In this document: one piece after another, positions 7,904 through 15,293 of the stretch | Numbering within the stretch: position 1 is the stretch's first letter | Layout of the letters: each line of letters opens with the position of its first letter | Assembly (NCBI GenBank): GCA_032249695.1 | Contig: JAVVHE010000012.1 | Coordinates: 1 to 64,000, forward strand | Length of the DNA: 64,000 nucleotides | Source: JAVVHE01 sp032249695 | Lineage (GTDB): Bacteria; Pseudomonadota; Alphaproteobacteria; Sphingomonadales; Sphingomonadaceae | Reading direction: 5' to 3' | Program-made: the position numbers and the translations under genes | The notes under the pieces: generated by a model | What the model was told of the DNA's origin: nothing | What the model saw: only the letters and a program-made list of their open reading frames with translations | Database searches by the model: none

Positions 7904-8574
7904 TGGGCCGCGCGCCCGCCTCCATGGACGGCGTCTGGTCGGCGCTGGTGGCCGCGGCGCAGCCGATGACCGCGACTGCGCTCTGGGCGCACGCTGGCGG
8001 GAGCGCCTCGGTGCGCTCGGTCAGCAACACGCTCAACAAGTGGAAGCGCGCTGGCCTGGTCGAGCTCGTCCTGGCGGAGGGCGGCGAGCGCGCCGACGGG
8101 CAGCGCGAGCGGCGCAGCTGGCGCGCGAAAGCCGGTGCACCGCGCACGCTGCCGATCGTGACTGGCGTCAGCGCCAAGAGCCCGGTCAGGCGGCCCGGCT
8201 GCACGCCGCGCACCACCGGCCAGGAGCGCATGTGGCGCGCGCTGCGCCTGCTGCGCCTGCGCGGGCCGTTCGATGTCGACCAGCTCGCGACGGTCTCACA
8301 GGTGCCCGTGACGACCGCGCGGCCCTACCTGCTCCGGCTCTACTACGCTGGCTACACCCGGCCGGTGCGCGGACCCGGCAATCGCCCGGGCGAGACCACA
8401 CGCTGGATGGTGCTGAAGCACACCGGCGCGAAGCCGCCTTCTCTCCTGCACCGGACCGACGAGGCTGGTGGCCGCACGCTCAACTTCCATGATCCGAACA
8501 CCGGCTATCTCTGCGACGTCACGCGCAGGCCCGAGGGGCTGAAAGGCCCGATCCTCGGCCGGAGGCGCCCGTGA
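7903..8574 (+). CDS. phage early protein with two winged-helix-like segments
   Basis: 223 residues, no family recognised. Residues 8-60 (MDGVWSALVAAAQPMTATAL, then VRSVSNTLNKWKRAGLVELV) read like a winged helix. Residues 105-165 (GQERMWRALRLLRLRGPFDV, QVPVTTARPYLLRLYYAGY) look like a second one, a layout common in phage early DNA-binding proteins. It begins with an ATG overlapping the MuB stop and overlaps the next gene by 4 nt, so it belongs to the early operon. Confidence 0.65.
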   Translation: MGRAPASMDGVWSALVAAAQPMTATALWAHAGGSASVRSVSNTLNKWKRAGLVELVLAEGGERADGQRERRSWRAKAGAPRTLPIVTGVSAKSPVRRPGCTPRTTGQERMWRALRLLRLRGPFDVDQLATVSQVPVTTARPYLLRLYYAGYTRPVRGPGNRPGETTRWMVLKHTGAKPPSLLHRTDEAGGRTLNFHDPNTGYLCDVTRRPEGLKGPILGRRRP

Positions 8575-8954
8575 AGGGTCCGGTCAACCGCGAGAAGGCG
8601 CTCGCCGCCTGGGCTCCGCTGCCGCCCGAGTGGGTGAAGAAGCTCGCCGACGCATGCGACGCTACCTCGCAGCGCATCGTCGCCGACAAGATCGGCCTGT
8701 CCTCGGGCGCGGTCAGCCGCGTGATCAACCACACCTACGCCGCGGGTTACGACGAGATCGAGCGCAAGGTGATGTCGCGCCTCGTCGAAGCGCGCGTCGA
8801 TTGCCCCGCCGTCGGCGCGTCGATCGCGCTCAAGACCTGCATCCGCAACCGGCGCGCCACGCACACGCCGACGTCGATGGGCGCGCACGTCTTCGCGCGC
8901 GCGTGCCCCACCTGCCGCTTCAACACCGACAAGCACGAGAAGGAGAGGACCTGA
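8571..8954 (+). CDS. helix-turn-helix regulator with Cys4 tail
   Basis: 127 residues from GTG. The middle holds a helix-turn-helix (SQRIVADKIGLSSGAVSRVI, about residues 33-52). The C-terminus has VDCPAVG, ALKTC and ACPTC, a C-P-x-x-G ... C ... C-x-x-C arrangement seen in small transcriptional regulators of Mu-like and other prophages and likely to bind zinc. The target is unknown. Stop and next start overlap as ATGA at 8952-8956. Confidence 0.65.
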   Translation: MKGPVNREKALAAWAPLPPEWVKKLADACDATSQRIVADKIGLSSGAVSRVINHTYAAGYDEIERKVMSRLVEARVDCPAVGASIALKTCIRNRRATHTPTSMGAHVFARACPTCRFNTDKHEKERT

Positions 8955-9508
8955 TGGCCAGGCGCCGGAAGGCGGGTGCGCTCGATGCGCCCGCGACCTG
9001 GAACGAGGCGGTGCTCTGCGCATCGCATTATCACGCGCAGGAACTGGAGAAGCGGCGGCTGAAGCTCGTCGCCGACGAGGCGATCGCGAGCATCCGCGCC
9101 GAGCGCGACCGGCAGCTGAAGCCCGTCGAGCTGTCGCTGAAGGAAGGCTTCCGCCGCCTGCAGGCGTGGTGGGCGGTCGCGAAGGCCGAGGTGACCGGCG
9201 GCAAGAAGAAGTCCACCGAGATCGCCGGGCTGCAGATCGGCGACCGGCTGTCGAACCCGAAGCTCGCGCACCCCGGCCTTACCGAAGAGCAGGCGGTCCG
9301 CGTGCTGCAGGACAATTTCCAGGGGCAGCTCGTGCGGCTGCACCCCGCGCTCGACAAGCCCGCGATCATGGAGGCGCTGAAGCTCGATACGCCGCAGGCC
9401 GCGTTCCTGCGCAAGCTGGGCTTCACGCTGGAGCAGACGGAGGAGTTCTTCGTCTCGCCGATCGAGGCCGCCGACCCCGCCACCCCCGAGCTGAGGGAGG
9501 CCGCGTGA
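8954..9508 (+). CDS. Gam-like host-nuclease inhibitor
   Basis: 184 residues from the ATG at 8954. It resembles the Mu Gam/DUF host-nuclease-inhibitor family, which coats linear DNA ends and blocks RecBCD-type exonucleases. It has a long charged helix (YHAQELEKRRLKLVADEAI, about residues 26-70), the segment RLQAWWAVAKAEVTGGKKKS near 75-95, and a conserved C-terminal half (GDRLSNPKL, LRKLGFTLEQTEEFFVSP). Its position shortly after MuB in the early operon is that of Mu gam. The unrelated DNA-binding repressor-type fold is ruled out by the coiled-coil pattern. Confidence 0.82.
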   Translation: MARRRKAGALDAPATWNEAVLCASHYHAQELEKRRLKLVADEAIASIRAERDRQLKPVELSLKEGFRRLQAWWAVAKAEVTGGKKKSTEIAGLQIGDRLSNPKLAHPGLTEEQAVRVLQDNFQGQLVRLHPALDKPAIMEALKLDTPQAAFLRKLGFTLEQTEEFFVSPIEAADPATPELREAA

Positions 9509-9861
9509 TGGGCCGCGAAGCACGAGCCGGGGCCGCGAAGCGCGAGCCCTTCGAGGCGAAGTTCGACCCGAAGAAAATCCGCGAGATCGCGCGGGCGATG
9601 GACGCGGCCGCCTGCAGGATCATCGCGCCGGACGGCAATACCAGCCTCGACGATGTGTCGATGTTCTATGCCGCCTGTGGGCTGATCGCCGGAGCGCGAG
9701 CCGCCCGGACGAACGCGATCCTGTCGGATCACTTCGTCGGTGGTGCCGGGGCCGCGCGGACAGCGGCCTTCATTACGATGACCGCCAACTTCACCGAAGG
9801 CTATCGGCTGGAAGAACGGAAGATCGGCCGCAAGGGTCCGTCCTGGGGGACGATCCAATGA
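9508..9861 (+). CDS. conserved phage early protein, unknown function
   Basis: 117 residues from the ATG at 9508, which overlaps the Gam stop. No motif recognised. The N-terminus is basic (MGREARAGAAKREPFEAKFD), the middle has AMDAAACRIIAPDGNTSLDD and an alanine-rich helix with one cysteine, and the end is basic. Overlaps the following gene by 4 nt, so it is very likely translated as part of the early operon. Confidence 0.6.
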   Translation: MGREARAGAAKREPFEAKFDPKKIREIARAMDAAACRIIAPDGNTSLDDVSMFYAACGLIAGARAARTNAILSDHFVGGAGAARTAAFITMTANFTEGYRLEERKIGRKGPSWGTIQ

Positions 9862-10136
9862 CGCACATCCCCCTCACCCCGCGGCAGCGCGAGCTGTGGG
9901 CGTGGCTGGAGCCGCGCCTGCGGGCCGGGTGCCCGCCCACCTACGACGAGATGCAGGCGGCGCTGGGCGTCAAACGCAAGGCCCTCCACGAGCGCATCAC
10001 CGCCCTCGTCGCGCGCGGGCTGATCGTTCGCGCGCCCGCCGTGGCCCGCGGCCTCGCGCTGCCGCCGCCGACGCTCTGCCGCCGCAGCGCCCGCGCCATT
10101 GAAACCTCCCTGCAACCGGAGACCACCGATGCCTGA
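9858..10136 (+). CDS. LexA-type winged-helix DNA-binding protein
   Basis: 92 residues. Residues 5-65 match the LexA N-terminal DNA-binding domain in layout: LTPRQRELWAWLEPRL, then PPTYDEMQAALGV and HERITALVARGLIVRAP. There is no S24 cleavage domain, so it is a free DNA-binding module, possibly competing at repressor or host SOS operators (inference). Overlaps its neighbours on both sides. Confidence 0.65.
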   Translation: MTHIPLTPRQRELWAWLEPRLRAGCPPTYDEMQAALGVKRKALHERITALVARGLIVRAPAVARGLALPPPTLCRRSARAIETSLQPETTDA

Positions 10137-10389
10137 TCCGCTTCCCACATCGGCCGCGCCGCCCGTGGCGCCGGCCGCGCTCCCCGCGCTGTTCGTGCCC
10201 AACGGCCGGGTGAAGGCCGTCGCGCGCGGCACCGACGGCATGACGCTGATCGTCGAGGGCCGCGACGGCCCGCTCTGGCGCCACCGCGCGACGGTGACGC
10301 TGTCGGAGGCCGAGTTCATGGCCTTCTTCGACCAGGCCGCCGACCAGGTGCTCGCCCAGACCACCGCGATCATGGGAGGCGCCCGGTGA
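10129..10389 (+). CDS. small phage protein, unknown function
   Basis: 86 residues from the ATG at 10129, inside the end of the previous gene. Proline/alanine-rich start, then a beta-rich part (RVKAVARGTDGMTLIVEGRD) and a C-terminal helix (SEAEFMAFFDQAADQVLAQT). Not recognised. The stop overlaps the next GTG. Confidence 0.55.
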   Translation: MPDPLPTSAAPPVAPAALPALFVPNGRVKAVARGTDGMTLIVEGRDGPLWRHRATVTLSEAEFMAFFDQAADQVLAQTTAIMGGAR

Positions 10390-10481
10390 CCGGCTATCCG
10401 CTGCTGCGCCGCGCGACGTGGTTCACGCTCGCGCTCGCCCTCACCGACCTCGCCCTCACGATCTGGGGAGGGCGGGCATGA
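10386..10481 (+). CDS. 31-residue membrane micro-protein
   Basis: A GTG start overlapping the previous stop and a TGA overlapping the next ATG define a 31-codon frame that fills the gap exactly. It encodes two or three basic residues followed by one hydrophobic helix (TWFTLALALTDLALTIWGG). The double coupling is the main support. Function unknown. Confidence 0.5.
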   Translation: MTGYPLLRRATWFTLALALTDLALTIWGGRA

Positions 10482-10786
10482 GCGCGCCGAACCTCCCGCT
10501 CAACCGCGCCGTCGCCATCGCGCGCGAGGCGCTGCGCGATCATGAGCGCGACTGCGCGGCGGTCATCGACCGTTATTCCATCGTCTGGCGCGAGAACTAC
10601 GACCGCGCCGAGAAGGCGCTCGCCGGGGTGATCGAGGCGAATGGCGGCCGCTGCACGCTGACGCCGCCGCACCACCACGTGGTGCGCTTCGCAGACATCC
10701 GCTCGACCAGCACGTCGAGCTACGCGGGCGCGCTGCGCAACTGGCTGCGCGCTGCCGAGGCGCGGTGCGGGGAGCTGGTGCTGTGA
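10478..10786 (+). CDS. phage early protein, unknown function
   Basis: 102 residues from the ATG at 10478. Mostly helical (NRAVAIAREALRDHERDCAA, NYDRAEKALAGVIEANGG) with a His-rich turn PPHHHVVRF and a C-terminal amphipathic helix. No family recognised. Overlaps both neighbours by 4 nt. Confidence 0.55.
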   Translation: MSAPNLPLNRAVAIAREALRDHERDCAAVIDRYSIVWRENYDRAEKALAGVIEANGGRCTLTPPHHHVVRFADIRSTSTSSYAGALRNWLRAAEARCGELVL

Positions 10787-11193
10787 GCGCGCCCGGCTTC
10801 ATCCAGTGCGACGGCTGCGGGCTGATCCGCCCGCTGACGCCGCTGCTGCTGTGCGAGAGCTGCATGGGCAACCCGCGCGTCGTCCAGCGCATCTGCGCCC
10901 GTCGCGCGGGGATGCGCCTGATCGGCGCGCTGCTGCTGGCGCTGATCCTGATCGCGCTCGTCGCCTGCTGGCACTGGTGGGAGGGCTTCCCCGAGCAGGT
11001 GCGCCACTGCGCGCAACGCGAGGTCGCGAAGCTGAAGGCGGACGGCGTGCTCCGCGATCCGCTGCCCGAGCCCAGCCAGTGGGCGCGCGAGAACGCCGAC
11101 AGTCACGTCCTCGCCTTCGCGATCGTCCACGCCGATCGCTACCGCACCATCGCCGCCGCGCACGACGCCCGGGAAGCGGGGGTGAGGTCGTGA
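10783..11193 (+). CDS. zinc-ribbon plus membrane-span protein
   Basis: 136 residues from GTG. The N-terminus has paired cysteines QCDGCGL and LCESCMGNP (residues 7-30), a four-cysteine zinc ribbon. A hydrophobic span follows (MRLIGALLLALILIALVACW, about 43-62), and then a soluble domain of about 70 residues. A cytoplasmic zinc knuckle tied to a membrane anchor is unusual for a phage early protein; role unknown. Confidence 0.55.
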   Translation: MSAPGFIQCDGCGLIRPLTPLLLCESCMGNPRVVQRICARRAGMRLIGALLLALILIALVACWHWWEGFPEQVRHCAQREVAKLKADGVLRDPLPEPSQWARENADSHVLAFAIVHADRYRTIAAAHDAREAGVRS

Positions 11194-11225
11194 GCGCCCT
11201 GATCGTCGACAACTTCGCTGGAGCT
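11190..11225 (+). pseudogene. remnant start of a phage cytosine-C5 DNA methyltransferase
   Basis: A GTG overlapping the previous stop opens with SALIVDNFAGA. This matches the conserved start of phage cytosine-C5 methyltransferases (ALIVDNFAGGGGAS, motif I with the FAGGG SAM loop) up to the first glycine. After that the frame turns into Arg/Pro/Ser-rich shadow sequence. No PCQ or ENV motifs follow. I read it as an internal deletion that left only the coupled start. Confidence 0.5.
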
Positions 11226-11254
11226 GCGCGTGCGCAGGACCGGGACGCCGCGTC

Positions 11255-11470
11255 ATGGCTGAGGCGATGGATCTGGAGTTCGAGGCCGGGCAGCTCTCCG
11301 GAGCCATCTCCTGCCTCTCGGTCCTCGTCGCCGAGGCCGGAACCAGCGTCGTCACCGGCGCCGATCTGTCGGCGCTGCTCCACTGTGTGGAGCGGCAGGC
11401 CGCGTGCGTCGGCATCATGGTGCACGACGTCCTCGAAACCGAGCGCGAGCGCACAGCGCAGCGCGCCTGA
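11255..11470 (+). CDS. small helical phage protein, unknown function
   Basis: 71 residues from the ATG at 11255, all helical and acidic (MDLEFEAGQLSGAISCLSVL, LSALLHCVERQAACVGIMVH). Lies just after the methyltransferase remnant with no clear ribosome site, which fits a gene brought next to a deletion junction. No family recognised. Confidence 0.5.
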   Translation: MAEAMDLEFEAGQLSGAISCLSVLVAEAGTSVVTGADLSALLHCVERQAACVGIMVHDVLETERERTAQRA

Positions 11471-11524
11471 TCCCGGGGCGGCGCAGCGCCGCCGCCCCGC
11501 ACATCGCACCATCAGGGAGGGAGC

Positions 11525-11827
11525 ATGACCCTCACCGCCATCCGCGCGCGGCTGTCGGTCGTTGCCGCGCAGCCCGCGCGCCCCGCCGCCTGCCCGGCCG
11601 CGCGCTTCAACCGCGTGGCTGTCGCCGAGCGGCTGCGGCTCTTGCGCGACGCCGACGACGGCCGCCCGCTCGGCTTCGACGTCGCCGAGGCCGCGCGCGA
11701 CCGCCTCGCCCAGCGCCTTCGCGGCGTCGACCCCGACGGCATCGCCCAGGCCCGCGCGCTGGGCGACGCCCATCGCGCCCGCTGGACCACCGCCCCCCGC
11801 CCCTGGCTCAACTACCGGAGAGACTGA
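11525..11827 (+). CDS. phage protein upstream of gemA, unknown function
   Basis: 100 residues with a good ribosome site (GGGAGGGAGC directly before the ATG). Arginine-rich helices (VAVERLRLLRDADDGRPLGF, RDRLAQRLRGVDPDGIAQA) suggest nucleic-acid or protein contacts. No family recognised. The stop overlaps the gemA start. Confidence 0.55.
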   Translation: MTLTAIRARLSVVAAQPARPAACPAARFNRVAVAERLRLLRDADDGRPLGFDVAEAARDRLAQRLRGVDPDGIAQARALGDAHRARWTTAPRPWLNYRRD

Positions 11828-12582
11828 TGGCCGTCACACTCGGATTGGCTGCCCACCGCAAGCTACAGGTGACGCTGGGCAAGATGGACAGCCGCGCCGC
11901 GCGCATCAAAGCGTTGCGCGCCGCCTGCGCGGTGCGGAAGATCTGCGAGGAGGACTACCGCTCCATCCTCGAACGCGCGACGGGCAAGCGCTCGGCCGCC
12001 GACTGCGACCTCGCCGAGCTCGGCCTCGCGCTCGATGCGGTGAATGCCCTGCCGCGCCCCGACGGCCGCGCGGCGCAGCGCCCCGCGCACGCCAAGGCCG
12101 TCGCGCTCTGGTGGAACCTCTACTGGCTGAACGAGATCGCGCCCGAGGAGCCCGGCCAGGTGCTGAAGGCGCTCGACCGCTTCGTCGAGCGGCAGACTGG
12201 GATGGCGGCGCTCAAATTCCTGCCGCCCCGCCAGTGCCACAGCGTGATCGAGGCGCTGAAGGACTGGTGCACGCGCGCGGGCGTCCAATGGCCCGCCGAC
12301 GACGAGCGGCGCGAGTGGCGCAACATCTGGAGCGCTCCGCCCGCGCTGCTGCGCGTCTGGCCAGCGACCGCGGTCTGCGAGGCGCTGTGGGCCAGGCTCT
12401 ACGACGCGCACGCGGTGCGCGAGCAGGGGTTCGAGCCGATGACCAACTGGCTGCGATCGGCGGTCAGCAGCCGCCACCCGCCCGAATGGACCTCGCGCGA
12501 CTGGGAGCGCGGCGTGACCGCGCTCGGCAAGCTGTGGCGGCGCACCGCGTGGAAGGCCGCTCGCAAGGGCGAAGCCTCATGA
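11827..12582 (+). CDS. GemA (Mu gp16, DUF1018) regulatory protein
   Basis: 251 residues from the ATG at 11827. The N-terminal 150 residues fit the GemA/gp16 family: RKLQVTLGKMDSRAARIKAL is not the common start, but YRSILERATGKRSAADC, the paired helix LAELGLALDAVNAL and the following AKAVALWWNLYWLNEI and MAALKFLPPRQCHSVIEAL are typical. In Mu, GemA alters host DNA supercoiling and gene expression. About 100 extra C-terminal residues (SAPPALLRVWPATAVCEALW onward) look like an added domain. It directly precedes mor, as in Mu. Confidence 0.82.
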   Translation: MAVTLGLAAHRKLQVTLGKMDSRAARIKALRAACAVRKICEEDYRSILERATGKRSAADCDLAELGLALDAVNALPRPDGRAAQRPAHAKAVALWWNLYWLNEIAPEEPGQVLKALDRFVERQTGMAALKFLPPRQCHSVIEALKDWCTRAGVQWPADDERREWRNIWSAPPALLRVWPATAVCEALWARLYDAHAVREQGFEPMTNWLRSAVSSRHPPEWTSRDWERGVTALGKLWRRTAWKAARKGEAS

Positions 12583-13064
12583 GTCGCGCGTTCAGCCGGC
12601 TGCACCGCCCCGAGCTGCCGCCGATCCCGGACAAGCCGCGCCGCTGCAAGCGCTGGACGCCGGTGATGCACGAGCTGGCCGACGTGATCGGCGAGCGCGC
12701 GGCGCTGGTGCTGTGCGACGCGCTGGGCGGGCTGGAGCTGACCGTGCCGCGGCGCTGGCAGCCCGGCAGCCCGGTGCCCAGGACGGTGGGCGAGGAGGCC
12801 GCACAGGCGATCGCCGACCTGATGTGCGGGACGCGCCTCGCGGTGCCGTGCGCGAAGCAGGCGATCGTCGTCGCGCGCTGCCAGCCGATCCTCGCCGAGG
12901 CGCGGACGGGCGCGATCAGCCTCGCGGAGGCTGCGTGGCGCGCCCACACCTCGCAGAAGACCATCCGCGGCTGGCTCGCCGAGGCGGGCGACACCGCGTC
13001 GCCGCGCGACCGCTTCGAACGCGGCCTCGCCTTCCGCCTGCGCCAGTTCGAGATGGAGCTTTAG
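12579..13064 (+). CDS. Mor-family activator of middle transcription
   Basis: 161 residues from the ATG at 12579. It has the Mor layout: a dimerisation part (MHELADVIGERAALVLCDAL, then LELTVPRRW) and EEAAQAIADLMCGTRLAVPC, followed by a helix-turn-helix (ISLAEAAWRAHTSQKTIRGW, about residues 112-131). Mor turns on the middle promoter that leads to late gene activation. It ends the early unit, and the 180-nt gap that follows is the natural place for its target promoter. Confidence 0.8.
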   Translation: MSRAFSRLHRPELPPIPDKPRRCKRWTPVMHELADVIGERAALVLCDALGGLELTVPRRWQPGSPVPRTVGEEAAQAIADLMCGTRLAVPCAKQAIVVARCQPILAEARTGAISLAEAAWRAHTSQKTIRGWLAEAGDTASPRDRFERGLAFRLRQFEMEL

Positions 13065-13244
13065 GCGCACGGGCAAGGGGCGGGAGCAGCCGAAGCCACT
13101 CCCGCCCGGGACCCGGAGGGTAGTCCCAACAAGACGTCCTCACTACCCCCGGCCGCCGCCCGTCACACCCCGGCGTCCGCGCCGGGGTAAGCCAGCCCCG
13201 CGCGCGTGCGAGGGTTGCTCCGCATCCAACCGGAGCCACCGCCC
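13065..13244. promoter_or_regulatory. gap after mor, candidate middle/late promoter
   Basis: 180 nt without a convincing gene. The start has an imperfect hairpin GGGGCGGGAG ... CTCCCGCCC (13077-13115) that may end early transcription. The rest should hold the promoter for the lysis and head genes, but no clear -10 or Mor-box could be recognised. Confidence 0.35.
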
Positions 13245-13415
13245 GTGCCGCACCCGACCCCCGATCCGCAGCCGCGCGGCGAGCGCTTCAGCCGCGCTGC
13301 AGCGGCGTTGCAGGCGGCCTTCAGGCCCCAGCCGCTCGATCCCTGCAGCCGCTCCGGCGGCGCGCTGATCGACGTCCTCTACCGCCTCAAGCAGCGGGAG
13401 GGCGCGCGTGATTGA
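13245..13415 (+). CDS. short phage protein before the lysis gene
   Basis: 56 residues from GTG 13245, with CGGAG 14 nt upstream. Proline-rich start and a helix ending LIDVLYRLKQREGARD. Overlaps the peptidase gene start by 8 nt, which supports translation. No family recognised. Confidence 0.45.
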   Translation: MPHPTPDPQPRGERFSRAAAALQAAFRPQPLDPCSRSGGALIDVLYRLKQREGARD

Positions 13416-13872
13416 CCTCGCCACCCGCATCAGCCCCAACTTCACGCTCGCCGAGCTGACGCGGAGCGAAGTCGCGGCGCGAAGGGGCCTCCCCAACATC
13501 CCCGGCCCAGCCGCAATCGCGTCGCTGACGACGCTGTGCGAGCGCGTGCTGGAGCCGCTGCGCGCCCGTGTCGGGCCGATCTACGTCAACTCGGGCTTCC
13601 GCTCGGTCGCGGTCAACAAGGCGGTGGGCGGCGTGCCGACCTCGCAGCACTGCCTGGGCGAGGCGGCGGACATCGAGTGCCCGGCCCTCGACAATGTCGA
13701 GCTCGCGCGCGCGATCGAGGCGCACTGCCAGTTCGATCAGCTGATCCTGGAGTTCCACACGCCCGGCCAGCCACGATCGGGCTGGGTCCATGTCTCCTAC
13801 CGCGACGGGCGCCTGCGCCGCAGCGTGCTGACCGTCAGCTCGCGGGGCACCGAGCGGGGTATCCGCCCGTGA
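13408..13872 (+). CDS. M15-family peptidoglycan peptidase (endolysin)
   Basis: 154 residues from GTG. It is a peptidase M15_3-type zinc enzyme that cuts peptide cross-links in peptidoglycan at lysis. Seen: the FTLAELTRSEVAARRGLPN substrate-side start, IYVNSGFRSVAVN, zinc ligands His81 and Asp88 in TSQHCLGEAADIE, and His128 in SGWVHVSY. No signal peptide, so it needs a holin or spanin partner. The membrane protein encoded immediately after is a candidate. Coupled to both neighbours. Confidence 0.87.
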   Translation: MIDLATRISPNFTLAELTRSEVAARRGLPNIPGPAAIASLTTLCERVLEPLRARVGPIYVNSGFRSVAVNKAVGGVPTSQHCLGEAADIECPALDNVELARAIEAHCQFDQLILEFHTPGQPRSGWVHVSYRDGRLRRSVLTVSSRGTERGIRP

Positions 13873-14303
13873 ACCTGATCCCAAACGCCCCCATCGGCTC
13901 GCCCGGCTGGTGGATCACCTATCTCGACGACATCGTGCTGTTCCTGCTGATGCCCGTCGGCGGCGCGGCGCTGTGGGCGACGCTCGCATGGCTGGGCACC
14001 AAGTTCCCGAAGCGCGCCGAGCATGACGAGCTGAAGGGCCGCGTCGACATGACCGATACGCTGCTGAAGTCCGAGGTCATGCGCCTCAGCGAGCGGCACG
14101 ACGGCGCCGACAAGCGGCTGGCGCTGATCGAGGTGCACCTGAAGGACAGCCCCACGCGCAGCGAGCTGTCGAAGGAGATCAGCGAGGTCAGCCGCAAGGT
14201 CGAGCGGCTCGACGGCAAGATCGAGGGGATCGGCGACAAGGTCGACGTGCTGCACGATTATCTGCGCCCGGTCGTCGAGACTGCGATGCGGGGCGGAAGG
14301 TGA
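13869..14303 (+). CDS. DUF2730-type membrane/coiled-coil phage protein
   Basis: 144 residues from GTG 13869. One N-terminal membrane span (DIVLFLLMPVGGAALWATLA, about residues 20-40) is followed by a long heptad-rich coiled coil (about 55-140: KSEVMRLSERHDGADKRLAL, SELSKEISEVSRKVERLDGK). This is the layout of DUF2730 proteins found between endolysin and gp27 in Mu-like phages. A lysis role (holin-like or spanin-like) is inferred from position. Confidence 0.65.
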   Translation: MNLIPNAPIGSPGWWITYLDDIVLFLLMPVGGAALWATLAWLGTKFPKRAEHDELKGRVDMTDTLLKSEVMRLSERHDGADKRLALIEVHLKDSPTRSELSKEISEVSRKVERLDGKIEGIGDKVDVLHDYLRPVVETAMRGGR

Positions 14304-14578
14304 ACGAGATCGTGGCGGCCGTGCTGCGCGGCGCGATCCTGAAGTTCCTCGACGCCGCGGGCGTCGCGATGAACGACGAGGTGATCGCGGCCAGCCTGTC
14401 GAGCGTCGGCCACCCCGCCGCGCGCCGCACGGTGCGCGAAGCGCTCGAATGGCTCGCCGACCGCGGCCTCGTCGCCACCACCGAGGCCGGGCCGTATCTC
14501 GTCGCCGACATCACCGACGACGGCCGCGACGTGGCAGCGCGGCGGCTGGCGGTCGATGGTGTGGAGCGGGTGCGCTGA
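14300..14578 (+). CDS. phage winged-helix protein (ArsR-like fold)
   Basis: 92 residues from GTG. A compact winged helix: AVLRGAILKFLDAAGVAMND, then HPAARRTVREALEWLADRGL and a wing VATTEAGPYLVADIT ending in a helix DDGRDVAARRL. Similar small proteins precede the gp27 gene in many Mu-like phages. Overlaps the next ATG. Confidence 0.65.
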   Translation: MNEIVAAVLRGAILKFLDAAGVAMNDEVIAASLSSVGHPAARRTVREALEWLADRGLVATTEAGPYLVADITDDGRDVAARRLAVDGVERVR

Positions 14579-15141
14579 TGGCGCGCAGCACGGTCGAACG
14601 GCTCGATCCGAAGATCAAGGCCGCCGCGGTCAGCGCGATCGCGCGCGGCGCAACGGTCGACGAGATCGCAGCGACGATCGGCGAGCTGGGCGGCGACGTC
14701 AGTCGCTCGGCGGTCGGCCGCTGGGCCAAGAACTGGCGCAAGGTCGCCGACCAGCAGCGCGACATCGCGACCGTCGCTCGCGCGTTCGGATCGGAGTTCG
14801 GCGCCGAGGGCAACGACCAGGTCCGCGTGCTGACGCAGATTTTCACGAGCGTCGTCACCAAGCTCGGCCTGAGGGCGCTCACCGCCAACGACGACGATGC
14901 CGAGGAGGGATCGGGCGTCAGCGCGATGGACGCGCACTTCTTCGCGAAAGCCTGCAAGGATCTGGCGAGCGCCCGAAAGCTCGACGTGGAGACCGTCGAG
15001 AAGATCCGCGACGCCGCGCGCAAGCAGGCGCTCGACGAGGCGAGCAAGGTGGCCGAGAAGGCCGCGCGCGACGGCGGCGCCTCGCCCGAGACGATCAACC
15101 GGATCAAGTCCCAGTTGCTCGGCCTGAAGGCCGCGGCATGA
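14578..15141 (+). CDS. DUF3486 (Mu gp27) small terminase-like protein
   Basis: 187 residues. The N-terminal helix-turn-helix (RGATVDEIAATIGELGG, then DVSRSAVGRWAKNWRKVADQ, residues 22-60) should bind phage DNA. The rest is helical (VRVLTQIFTSVVTKLGLRAL, VSAMDAHFFAKACKDLASAR). This is the DUF3486 pattern of Mu gp27, thought to act as the small terminase subunit with gp28. Starts with an ATG overlapping the previous stop. Confidence 0.82.
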   Translation: MARSTVERLDPKIKAAAVSAIARGATVDEIAATIGELGGDVSRSAVGRWAKNWRKVADQQRDIATVARAFGSEFGAEGNDQVRVLTQIFTSVVTKLGLRALTANDDDAEEGSGVSAMDAHFFAKACKDLASARKLDVETVEKIRDAARKQALDEASKVAEKAARDGGASPETINRIKSQLLGLKAAA

Positions 15142-15293
15142 GGGCGACGTTGCGGCTCTCCCCATTCCACCCGGTGGCCGCGGCGGCACCGGGTCACCCG
15201 CCTGCGCTGCCGGTCCCGGTCAACGCTGTGGGAGAAGCCGCGGTGGCTTGTGACAGCCAAGCGCAGGCCCGCCGCGCCGGATTTCTGCCATGA
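15138..15293 (+). CDS. 51-residue possible phage protein
   Basis: A short frame starting with an ATG that overlaps the gp27 stop and ending over the next ATG. Proline/alanine-rich (FHPVAAAAPGHPPALPVPV). Only the double coupling supports it; the composition could also be chance in GC-rich DNA. Confidence 0.3.
   Translation: MRATLRLSPFHPVAAAAPGHPPALPVPVNAVGEAAVACDSQAQARRAGFLP

Noticed and set aside
11404..11826. An upstream extension of gemA
   Set aside because: The extra residues are Arg/Pro-rich and overlap a better gene at 11525-11827 with a strong ribosome site; the ATG at 11827 gives the family's normal start.
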